Shown: in pieces, positions 1-6,022 of the stretch | How positions within the stretch are numbered: position 1 is the stretch's first letter | Layout of the letters: each line of letters starts with the position of its first letter | From: an uncultured Chloroflexota bacterium | GTDB lineage: Bacteria > Chloroflexota > Limnocylindria > Limnocylindrales > Limnocylindraceae | Assembly: GCA_903937225.1 (NCBI GenBank) | Contig: CAIZYO010000196.1 | Location: forward strand, 1 to 7,598 | Direction of reading: 5' to 3' | Length of the DNA stretch: 7,598 nucleotides | Made by a program: the position numbers and the translations under genes | Notes under the pieces: generated by a model | Database searches by the model: none | The model's input: only the letters and a program-made list of their open reading frames with translations | What the model was told of the DNA's origin: nothing

Positions 1-423
1 GACCCCGCAATCAGGGCCTTCCTGGAACGGCCCCGCTTCGCCACGCTCTCTACGGTGAACGCGGATGGCGCCCCCTTCTCAGCGGTGGTCTGGTACGCCC
101 TTGAGGGTGACCGCATCCTCTTCAACAGCGCCGATGGTCGACGGTGGCCGGCAAACCTACGTCGCGATCCACGGGTCGCGATCATGATTGAAGAGGGATA
201 CAACTACGTCCAGATCATTGGGCGCGTGCACATCATTGATGACCAAGAGGCGGCGCAGGCGCAGATGGCAAAGATCACCGCGCGCTACATCACGAAGCCA
301 GAAATCCTTGCCGAGCGAATCGCCGAATTCAATAAGCAGACGCGCATCGGATTTGAGCTCTCTCCGACCGCGATCCTCACCCACGGCGAACCAGGGGTGA
401 AGCGCACCGTGGGAGGTTCGTAA
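1..423 (+). CDS. PPOX-class F420-dependent oxidoreductase (5' end missing)
   Basis: This is the last 140 codons of a split beta-barrel flavin/deazaflavin oxidoreductase (pyridoxamine 5'-phosphate oxidase superfamily, Rv1155-like). Such enzymes use F420H2, sometimes FMN or heme, to reduce small molecules in the cytoplasm. The reading frame is open from base 1, and the family's N-terminal strand (FLERPRFATLSTVN, residues 7-20 of the visible part) lies upstream of the GTG at 55. The true start is therefore left of the window or only a few residues before it. Family marks are VNADGAP (19-25), VVWYALEGD (29-37), ILFNS (39-43), NLRRDPRVAI (52-61) and a YVQIIGRV strand. The position that usually carries a phosphate-binding Lys, in a GRxKxRNL-type motif, reads GRRWPANL here, so cofactor choice is less certain. 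Its stop is one base before an F420-dependent dehydrogenase and upstream of F420 synthesis genes, which supports F420 as the cofactor. Substrate unknown. Confidence 0.85.
   Translation, partial: DPAIRAFLERPRFATLSTVNADGAPFSAVVWYALEGDRILFNSADGRRWPANLRRDPRVAIMIEEGYNYVQIIGRVHIIDDQEAAQAQMAKITARYITKPEILAERIAEFNKQTRIGFELSPTAILTHGEPGVKRTVGGS
411..416 (+). promoter_or_regulatory. Shine-Dalgarno site for the FGD-like gene
   Basis: GGGAGG lies inside the last codons of the upstream oxidoreductase gene, 8 bases before the GTG at 425. It is the only clear ribosome binding site at a gene start in this window. It fixes the GTG as the start even though the codon is not ATG and the gap to the previous stop is one base. 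Confidence 0.75.
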
Positions 424-424
424 C

Positions 425-1420
425 GTGGGGAGCGGATCAGCAAAGATTGGATACGCCGCAATGCTCGAGCAGTTCGGCCCGCAAGAGGTCGTGGACTACT
501 CCGTTGCCGCTGAACGCGCGGGGATGAGTGGCGTGATGGCTGCGGATCACTTCCAGCCATGGGTTCCAGAACAGGGGAACGCGCCGTTCGTCTGGAACGT
601 CATGACGCTTCTTGCAGAGAAGACGAAGGGCGACGTTGGCCCTGGTGTCACCTGCCCAGGCTGGCGAATGCACCCAGCAACGGTGGCGCAGGCCTCGGCG
701 ACACTCGCCGCCATGTACCCAGGTCGACACTGGCTCGGGCTCGGCTCTGGTGAAGCACTCAACGAGCATGTGGTTGGAGGCTATTGGCCCGAGGTCGGCG
801 AACGCATCGCGCGCATGTTTGAGGCGATTGAGATCATCCGCAAGCTCTTCACTGGGAAGGATGTGAAGCACGCTGGCCGCTGGTACCAGCTGGAGAGCAC
901 CCGACTCTGGACACTCCCAGCAGAGTTGCCACCGATTTACGTAGCAACGGCGGGTCCGATCACCGCAAAGAAGACCGGTGAACTGTGCGATGGAATCATC
1001 ACGGTTGGAGCGGCGGACGAGAAGATCCAGACCGTCTTTGATAAGTTCGCCGAGGGAGCGCGCGCCGCAGGGAAGAACCCAGACGCGATGCCGAAGATCC
1101 TGCAACTACATCTCTCTTGGGCGCCAACCGACGAAGAGGCGCTTCAGAACGCAATCCGCGAGTGGCCGAATGGCGGGATGAAGTTCCCGAAGCAAGACAT
1201 CCGCAACCCCGCCGACTTCCAGCAGATGGCGAAGCTCGTGCGTCCAGAGGACTTCACCGGCCGCATGCTGATCTCCAGCGATCTTGCTGCGCACCAGAAA
1301 ACCATCCAACGCTATCTAGATATGGGCTTCGACAAGATCTATCTGCACAACGTCGGCCGCAATCAGGTCGAGTGGGCCGAAGCCTTCGGCCGTGAGGTGC
1401 TCCCCGGCCTCACCGCGTGA
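425..1420 (+). CDS. F420-dependent glucose-6-phosphate dehydrogenase-family (LLM class) oxidoreductase
   Basis: A 331-residue TIM-barrel enzyme of the luciferase-like monooxygenase class, close in length and motif order to mycobacterial FGD1, which oxidises glucose-6-phosphate and reduces F420 to F420H2. From memory of FGD1, the cofactor and catalytic residues are kept: D41-H42-F43-Q44-P45-W46 corresponds to FGD1 D39, H40 and W44, and G107-S-G-E110-A-L-N113-E contains the catalytic Glu (FGD1 E109). The sugar-phosphate pocket is only partly kept: K256 and R280 match FGD1 K259 and R283, but the next residue is Q257 instead of His260, and no clear equivalent of Lys198 is visible (the region reads VGAADEK). 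The substrate could be glucose-6-phosphate or another sugar phosphate. The start is a GTG with a good ribosome binding site. The stop overlaps the cofD start by four bases. Likely role: keeps F420 reduced for the neighbouring PPOX-class enzyme and others. Confidence 0.88.
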   Translation: MGSGSAKIGYAAMLEQFGPQEVVDYSVAAERAGMSGVMAADHFQPWVPEQGNAPFVWNVMTLLAEKTKGDVGPGVTCPGWRMHPATVAQASATLAAMYPGRHWLGLGSGEALNEHVVGGYWPEVGERIARMFEAIEIIRKLFTGKDVKHAGRWYQLESTRLWTLPAELPPIYVATAGPITAKKTGELCDGIITVGAADEKIQTVFDKFAEGARAAGKNPDAMPKILQLHLSWAPTDEEALQNAIREWPNGGMKFPKQDIRNPADFQQMAKLVRPEDFTGRMLISSDLAAHQKTIQRYLDMGFDKIYLHNVGRNQVEWAEAFGREVLPGLTA

Positions 1421-2376
1421 GCCCGCGCGTTGCACTCCTCGCTGGTGGGGTTGGTGGCGCAAAGCTTGCTGACGGTCTCTACCGTGCGCTCCCGCAGGGT
1501 GAGCTGAGCATCATCGCCAACCCTGGAGATGACTTTGAACTGCATGGCCTCACCATTTGCCCAGATCACGACACGCTCCTCTACACCCTCGCCGGACTCG
1601 GCGATCGCGAGCGCGGCTGGGGGCTCGCTGGCGAGACCTGGAACGCACTCGAACAGTTCGGCAAGATTGGGGCGCCTGACTGGTTCAGGCTCGGCGATCG
1701 TGACTTGGCGCTCCACATCCACCGCACGGCACTCCTCAAGAGTGGAGGTCGTCTCACAGAAGTGAACCGCGAGTTGCAGCGGCGACTCGGACTCCCTGAC
1801 GCGCCGATCCTGATGGCGACTGACGACCCGCTCCGAACCAGGGTTCGAACGCCAGAGGGCTGGATGGAGTTTCAGCCATGGTTCGTTGGTGCGCAGGCGA
1901 AGCCCGAGGTCCTTGAGGTTGAGTTCGTAGGCGCTCAGCGCGCACGCGTGAGCGCGGAGGTGGCCGAGGCGATTCTTCGCGCCGAACTGATCGTGATCGC
2001 ACCATCAAACCCACTCATCTCCATCCCACCAATCCTTGCGGTTGACGGAGTACGAGAGGCGATCGCCTCGGCACGTACGCGCGGCGTTCAGGTGATCGGC
2101 GTTTCACCGATCGTTGCGGGGAAGGCGATCAAGGGACCAGCCGACCGGATGTTGAGAGCCGCTGGACTCCCCTCCTCTCCAGTTGGTGTGGCGCGCGCAC
2201 TCCCAGGACTCTTTGACGCGCTCCTTGTAGAGGAGAGCGACCTCACTGACGCACTGCGCGCAGAACTCGCCCCACTCGTCCCGCGAGTCGCTGGTGCCAC
2301 GACCGTGATGCACGACGGCGATGCGCGGCTTAGCCTTGCGCAACAGCTCTTACGAGCCGCGTTCAACGCCGCATGA
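1417..2376 (+). CDS. cofD: 2-phospho-L-lactate (phosphoenolpyruvyl) transferase CofD/FbiA
   Basis: Transfers the phospho-acid group from the GDP-activated intermediate made by CofC onto FO, giving F420-0 (or dehydro-F420-0 when phosphoenolpyruvate is the donor acid, as shown in actinobacteria). The protein is 319 residues, normal for the family, and cytoplasmic. Visible motifs in order: GGVGGAK (10-16), NPGDDFELHGL (35-45), PDHDT (49-53), WFRLGDRDLA (89-98), FQPWFVG (152-158), APSNPLIS (195-202) and SPIVAGKAIKGPA (230-242). These cover the nucleotide and FO pocket expected of CofD. The GTG start at 1417 sits inside the stop of the preceding gene (GTGA), and its own stop overlaps the next ATG (ATGA). 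Translation is therefore probably coupled; no strong ribosome binding site is seen. Operon context (activation enzyme directly downstream, F420 users upstream) fits well. Which phospho-acid is used cannot be told from this protein alone. Confidence 0.95.
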   Translation: MSPRVALLAGGVGGAKLADGLYRALPQGELSIIANPGDDFELHGLTICPDHDTLLYTLAGLGDRERGWGLAGETWNALEQFGKIGAPDWFRLGDRDLALHIHRTALLKSGGRLTEVNRELQRRLGLPDAPILMATDDPLRTRVRTPEGWMEFQPWFVGAQAKPEVLEVEFVGAQRARVSAEVAEAILRAELIVIAPSNPLISIPPILAVDGVREAIASARTRGVQVIGVSPIVAGKAIKGPADRMLRAAGLPSSPVGVARALPGLFDALLVEESDLTDALRAELAPLVPRVAGATTVMHDGDARLSLAQQLLRAAFNAA

Positions 2377-3758
2377 TCACGGCGGTTCTCCCGTTTCGCA
2401 GTGTTGCCGACTCCAAACGGCGCATGGGGAGTGCCCTTAGTGAGCAGGAGCGGATGGAACTCTCCGCGCGTCTCCTCGTTCGCACCCTCGCCGCACTTCG
2501 CAACGCACGCAGCATCGGACACACGATTCTTGTCTCGCCAGATCCGTTGGCACGCGAACTTGCGCGAGCGGCCGGCGCTGAGGCTATTGACGATCACGGC
2601 GTGCCTCTCAACGAGGCGATCCGACTTGGACTCGACCGCGCCACCACAAGTGGCGCATCAGCGGCGCTGATCGTCCCCGTTGATCTAGCGCACGTCTCGG
2701 CGATCGCTATTGATGAGCTGACGGAAGCGTGGCGCGCGAGCGGGACGTCGAGCGCCCTCCTCCCCGCACTCGATGGCGGCACCGCGGCGCTGATCACTCC
2801 GCTGCCAACCAGCATGGGCCTCCACTACGGCGAAGGGAGTGCTGCGCTGCACCTCCGCGAGCTCACCGCAGCGACCAGCAGCGTGCATCAGCTCACCTCC
2901 CCACTCGCGGCAGATCTCGACACGCCAGAAGACTTGGCCGCAGTCACCGCTCCAGGGGGAGGCCGCGCTGCAGACGATCAGCACGACGGCTTGATCGCAC
3001 TCCCCATTGACGGACTCGGGGAGATTCAGCCGAACGACAACCTCCCAGAACTCATTGCAGAGGCCGTGCACCGTTTCTTGGACGAGCGCGCCGTTGGCCC
3101 ACTACGACCTGATGATGTGATCAGCGTTACGCAGAAGATCGTCTCAAAGGCGGAGGGGGCGATCGTCGATCTCACCACCATCACTCCGCGATCAGAGGCG
3201 GTTGCGTACGCGGAGCGGTGGAAGCGCGACGCGCGGCAGGTGGAGGTGGTGCTCCAGGAAGCGGTGCGCGTCGTGCGCATGGATCGCGGTGTGATCATCA
3301 CTGAAACTGCGCACGGCTTTGTCTTGGCGAACTCGGGGGTCGATGCGAGCAACGTTGGCCCACGCAGCGGCGAGATCGTCACCCTCCTCCCTCGCGACCC
3401 CGACGTCTCTGCAGCGCGGATCCGCGCCGCAATCGCCGCGCGAACTGGCGTTGCACCAGGGGTGATCATCACCGACTCCTTCGGGCGACCATGGAGGCTC
3501 GGTATCACCGATGTTGCGATCGGTCTCGCGGGGATCGCTGCGCTGGAAGACCTGCGGGGGCAGCCCGACGCGGATGGTCGTGTCATGGCGGCCACCGTCC
3601 GAGCAGTCGCCGATCAGATCGCCGCGGCAGCGGAGCTTGCGCTCGGGAAGAGCGCGAAACGTCCACTCGCCTTCATTCGCGGCGCCAAGCCAGCCCCTAC
3701 GGAGTCAGGGAGCGTCCGTGAGAGCCTGATGCCTCCGGACTGGGATCTCTTCCGCTGA
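2373..3758 (+). CDS. Fused CofC-CofE: phospholactate/PEP guanylyltransferase plus F420-0:L-glutamate ligase
   Basis: A 461-residue bifunctional F420 enzyme. Residues 1 to about 190 are a CofC/FbiD nucleotidyltransferase that activates 2-phospholactate or phosphoenolpyruvate with GTP: SKRR (14-17), PLNEAI (78-83), VPVDL with metal-ligand candidate D104, HYGEGSAALH (151-160) and DLDTPEDL (181-188). About 16 linker residues (191-206, Gly/Ala/Asp-rich) lead to a CofE domain (about 207-461), which adds glutamate to F420-0: QKIVSKAEG (254-262), ETAHGFVLANSGVDASN (311-327), LLPRDPDVSA (338-347), DSFGRPWRLG (368-377), DGR (401-403) and a terminal FIRG (434-437). Both domains look complete. Actinobacterial FbiB joins CofE to a nitroreductase domain instead; none is present here. 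The CofC part departs from consensus in reading GGTAAL where GTNAL is usual, and RSVADSK where KPLxxAK is usual. The ATG overlaps the cofD stop by four bases and has no ribosome binding site, so coupling is likely. Last gene of the operon. Confidence 0.93.
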   Translation: MITAVLPFRSVADSKRRMGSALSEQERMELSARLLVRTLAALRNARSIGHTILVSPDPLARELARAAGAEAIDDHGVPLNEAIRLGLDRATTSGASAALIVPVDLAHVSAIAIDELTEAWRASGTSSALLPALDGGTAALITPLPTSMGLHYGEGSAALHLRELTAATSSVHQLTSPLAADLDTPEDLAAVTAPGGGRAADDQHDGLIALPIDGLGEIQPNDNLPELIAEAVHRFLDERAVGPLRPDDVISVTQKIVSKAEGAIVDLTTITPRSEAVAYAERWKRDARQVEVVLQEAVRVVRMDRGVIITETAHGFVLANSGVDASNVGPRSGEIVTLLPRDPDVSAARIRAAIAARTGVAPGVIITDSFGRPWRLGITDVAIGLAGIAALEDLRGQPDADGRVMAATVRAVADQIAAAAELALGKSAKRPLAFIRGAKPAPTESGSVRESLMPPDWDLFR

Positions 3759-3795
3759 CCACCCTGCTCACTAATCGCCCCGCTGCGCATGCGCC

Positions 3796-3801
3796 TACAA
3801 T
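3796..3801 (+). promoter_or_regulatory. -10 box for trxB, leaderless arrangement
   Basis: TACAAT, five of six bases matching TATAAT, ends exactly 6 bases before the ATG at 3808. Transcription would start on or beside the start codon, giving a leaderless mRNA. No ribosome binding site is present between box and ATG, and no convincing -35 hexamer is seen 16-18 bases upstream. The same layout occurs at the two other gene heads in this window. The box lies in the 49-base gap after the F420 operon. Confidence 0.6.
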
Positions 3802-3807
3802 GAGCAG

Positions 3808-4830
3808 ATGACAGAGAAGGGCTTCACGATTGACTTTGGCGGCGGCGAGCCGGCGAGCACCCCCGCCACAAGCCCTGCGACACCCGCCCCCTCAAGCGCG
3901 GCTCCAGCCCACAGCAAACTCCTAATCCTCGGCTCCGGCCCCGCGGGCCTCACCGCCGCAATCTATGCGGCACGCGCGCAGTTGGAGCCGACCCTGCTCG
4001 CCGGATATGCGCCGGGCGGCCAGCTGATGCTCACCAGCGAGGTGGAGAACTTTCCCGGCTTCCCAGACGGGATTGATGGACCAGACCTGATGGCGAAGAT
4101 GCGCGCACAGGCGGAGCGATTCGGCACCGCAGTTGTCGACCAAGATGTTGACCGCGTCGATCTCTCCAAGCAGCCGTTCCGAGTTTGGAGCGCAGGGCGT
4201 GAGTTCACCGCGGATGCCGTGATTGTTGCCACTGGCGCATCCGCAATCTGGCTCGGGCTAGAGTCCGAAACACGCCTTCGCGGACGCGGTGTGAGCTCGT
4301 GTGCAACCTGTGACGGCTTCTTCTTCAAGGGCGAAGAGGTGGCAGTCGTTGGTGGTGGCGACACCGCACTTGAAGAGGCGCTCTTCCTGACGCGCTTTGC
4401 CACTAAGGTGCACCTCCTCGTCCGTCGTGACTCCTTCCGCGCCAGCAAGATCATGGTTGCACGCGCCCAAGCACACGAGAAGATCCAGATTCACCTCAAC
4501 CGCGAAGTGGTCGAGGTGCTTGGCGAAAAGAAGACAGAAGCGCTGGTCCTGAAGGACACAGTGAGTGGTGCCACCGAGCAACTCGCCGTCGGTGGTCTCT
4601 TTGTTGCAATAGGGCATAAGCCGAACACTGAACTCCTTGGCGGCGCGCTCCCTGTTGACGCGGCCGGCTACCTACAGGTGAAGGAGCACTCTTCGGCGTC
4701 TGCAATTGACGGCGTCTTTATTGCGGGGGATGTTCACGATCATCGGTATCGCCAGGCGGTCACTGCCGCCGGTGACGGCTGTCGCGCGGCGCTTGATGCC
4801 GAGCGCTGGCTCGCTGCACGCGAGGCGTAG
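3808..4830 (+). CDS. trxB: Thioredoxin reductase with N-terminal extension
   Basis: A cytoplasmic FAD enzyme that passes electrons from NADPH to thioredoxin. Seen in order: FAD-binding GSGPAG (42-47), PGGQL (69-73), VENFPGF (79-85), the redox pair C165-A-T-C168-D, the second dinucleotide-binding GGGDTALEEA (182-191), RRDSFRASK (206-214, with the usual His before RR replaced by Val), AIGHKPNT (267-274) and the FAD-contacting AGDVHDHRYRQAVTAAGDG (306-324). The RR..R basic set that reads the NADPH 2'-phosphate is present, so NADPH is the likely donor. The family core starts at about residue 36. The first 35 residues are extra: GFTIDFGGG (5-13) followed by a Pro/Ala/Ser/Thr-rich stretch (14-36). 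The ATG at 3808 is supported by the -10 box 6 bases upstream. No thioredoxin gene lies in the window. The stop is followed immediately by the stop of the convergent yibE/F gene. Confidence 0.93.
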   Translation: MTEKGFTIDFGGGEPASTPATSPATPAPSSAAPAHSKLLILGSGPAGLTAAIYAARAQLEPTLLAGYAPGGQLMLTSEVENFPGFPDGIDGPDLMAKMRAQAERFGTAVVDQDVDRVDLSKQPFRVWSAGREFTADAVIVATGASAIWLGLESETRLRGRGVSSCATCDGFFFKGEEVAVVGGGDTALEEALFLTRFATKVHLLVRRDSFRASKIMVARAQAHEKIQIHLNREVVEVLGEKKTEALVLKDTVSGATEQLAVGGLFVAIGHKPNTELLGGALPVDAAGYLQVKEHSSASAIDGVFIAGDVHDHRYRQAVTAAGDGCRAALDAERWLAAREA

Positions 4831-5964
4831 CTACTCTTCGCCCACCCCTACCAGGAGCGCCGCCGCGGTGCTGAGTGGCATCACAAGCAACACACCAGTT
4901 GTCCCCACGAGTGATCGGACGATCTCAACGGCGACAGACTCGCTGCTAATTCGTGTGAGTAGATCACCTGGCGCGATCAGCGTGGAGACGACGAGCGGAA
5001 GCGCTGCGGCAAAGTACGCCAGCGGGAGCGTATTGATCACCGCCGCAATATGTGCGCGACCAATACTGAGTGCGCGCGTTGCGATCACCAGATCTGACTC
5101 TCGACGCGCCCCCTGTCGCAACTCATCAACGGCGGCGACCTGCGTGGCCGCAACATCATCAATGATCCCCATCGTCCCAATGAGCGCAGCGGCGAGGCCA
5201 ATGCCTCGCAGGTCCACGTTGGCTCCGAGGAGCGGGAGAAGATTCAGGAGATCTGCGTCACCCGCGAACGGAGTGAACGCGAGGAGTTGATCAAAGAGAA
5301 GTGAGAGGAGGCCAACGACGATCAAACTCGCTGAGATGCCAAGGATCGCCGCGGTAGTTCGACGCGAGAAGCCTTCACTGATGAGCGTCGTGAGGGTGCC
5401 AACAGCAAGCGCGGTTCCACCCGCAACAAGAACGGGCGACGCTCCCGAAAGAATTGCAGGGAGCCCGAAGCGAACGATGAGGATGGTTGCAGCAAGCAGC
5501 GCGATCAGGGCACGCGCCCCACGCGAACCTGCGACGACGATCACCAGCGCACCAAAGGCGACACCAAGCAGCACCAGTGCGCCTCCGCGTGAACGATCTG
5601 CGACGGCGTACGTCACGCCCCCCGCCTCATCTGGCAGCTCAACGAGGAGAACTTCGTCACCCGCGCGAAAGGGGATGGAGCCAGCGATCGCCTCTCCCTG
5701 TTCGACCTCTGCACTGGTCTGCTCACCAGCTGCGGCGCCGTCCAGGATCTGGACCTCAACGCTCCCAGAGACCCCGCCAACGGAGTCAGTCGGTGTGGTG
5801 AGCAGCGTGGCACGCACCAGCGTGGACGCCCCTGGGTTCGTGGGGAGGGACCACGGGCTCGGCAGCAGCGCCAGGAGCGCGAGAAGCACGCTTGCGGCTA
5901 GAAGCGGCGCGCTCCTCCGCAGCAGGCTGCGAGGCGAGTTGGAGGTTGATCGTGGATTTGCCAT
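4831..5964 (-). CDS. YibE/F-family membrane protein
   Basis: A 377-residue integral membrane protein of the YibE/F-like family (PF07907 by my recognition), biochemical function unknown. Residues 1-18 are basic and Ser-rich, followed by an N-terminal membrane segment (about 19-37). A soluble segment (about 45-125), probably outside the membrane, contains the VLLVELPDEAG strand. Six or seven further hydrophobic segments follow: about 129-146, 152-173, 176-195, 204-224, 253-276, 305-331 and 344-372. Family signatures are the GTMGIIDDVAATQVAAVDEL stretch (263-282), with acidic D269, D270 and E281 in or next to the membrane, and VINTLPLAYF (309-318). Those acidic residues are candidates for transport or ion-coupling roles, which is inference. 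The ATG is chosen because a TACCAT box lies 7 bases upstream. The gene is divergent from the DUF971-ppk1 pair and convergent with trxB, sharing no spacer with it. It has no operon partner in view, so context gives no function. Confidence 0.85.
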   Translation of the reverse strand: MANPRSTSNSPRSLLRRSAPLLAASVLLALLALLPSPWSLPTNPGASTLVRATLLTTPTDSVGGVSGSVEVQILDGAAAGEQTSAEVEQGEAIAGSIPFRAGDEVLLVELPDEAGGVTYAVADRSRGGALVLLGVAFGALVIVVAGSRGARALIALLAATILIVRFGLPAILSGASPVLVAGGTALAVGTLTTLISEGFSRRTTAAILGISASLIVVGLLSLLFDQLLAFTPFAGDADLLNLLPLLGANVDLRGIGLAAALIGTMGIIDDVAATQVAAVDELRQGARRESDLVIATRALSIGRAHIAAVINTLPLAYFAAALPLVVSTLIAPGDLLTRISSESVAVEIVRSLVGTTGVLLVMPLSTAAALLVGVGEE

Positions 5965-5971
5965 CCCCTCT

Positions 5972-5977
5972 ATGGTA
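5972..5977 (-). promoter_or_regulatory. -10 box for yibE/F, leaderless arrangement
   Basis: On the minus strand TACCAT ends 7 bases before the ATG at 5964. The transcript would begin at or one base before the start codon. No -35 hexamer close to TTGACA is visible at normal spacing. It faces away from the -10 box of the DUF971 gene, 33 bases apart. Confidence 0.5.
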
Positions 5978-6010
5978 GCCGCCTCGTACGGGACGTTTAC
6001 GAAGCACCCG

Positions 6011-6016
6011 TAGACT
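6011..6016 (+). promoter_or_regulatory. -10 box for DUF971-ppk1, leaderless arrangement
   Basis: TAGACT ends exactly 6 bases before the ATG at 6023, the same spacing as at trxB. No Shine-Dalgarno sequence fits in the 6-base gap (CAGGGC), so leaderless translation is likely. It probably drives both the DUF971 gene and the overlapping ppk1. Confidence 0.5.
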
Positions 6017-6022
6017 CAGGGC

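Noticed and set aside
55..423. GTG at 55 as the start of the PPOX-class gene
   Set aside because: The frame is open to base 1 and the upstream residues FLERPRFATLST match the family's first strand, so starting at 55 would remove part of the fold.
437..1105. Long minus-strand ORF (222 codons) opposite the FGD-like gene
   Set aside because: Cys- and Arg-rich translation with no recognisable domain, lying wholly antisense to a well-supported gene; typical GC-rich shadow.
3100..3758. Nitroreductase (FbiB C-terminal type) domain after CofE
   Set aside because: The protein ends about 24 residues after the CofE terminal FIRG motif and the next gene is trxB; there is no room for such a domain.
3785..3794. 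Palindrome GCGCATGCGC just upstream of the trxB -10 box as an operator or terminator
   Set aside because: Only 10 bases, made of alternating GC steps common in this DNA, with no T-tract and no second copy at the other promoters.
4800..4813. 5-base-pair stem-loop in the end of trxB as a terminator for yibE/F
   Set aside because: Too short, no T-tract on the minus strand, and explained by coding sequence.
3808..4830. Thioredoxin reductase as an F420H2-dependent (DFTR-type) enzyme because it follows the F420 operon
   Set aside because: The RR..R basic residues that bind the NADPH 2'-phosphate and the GGGDTA motif are present, and the gene has its own promoter; adjacency alone is not enough.
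4856..4872. Stem-loop (6 pairs, one wobble) after the trxB stop as a terminator
   Set aside because: Short, inside the yibE/F coding region, and not followed by a T-rich run.
4706..6013. Two long plus-strand ORFs (4706-5290 and 5336-6013) opposite yibE/F
   Set aside because: Their translations are Ser/Arg/Thr/Pro-rich with no domain, while the minus strand encodes a coherent membrane protein with YibE/F signatures.
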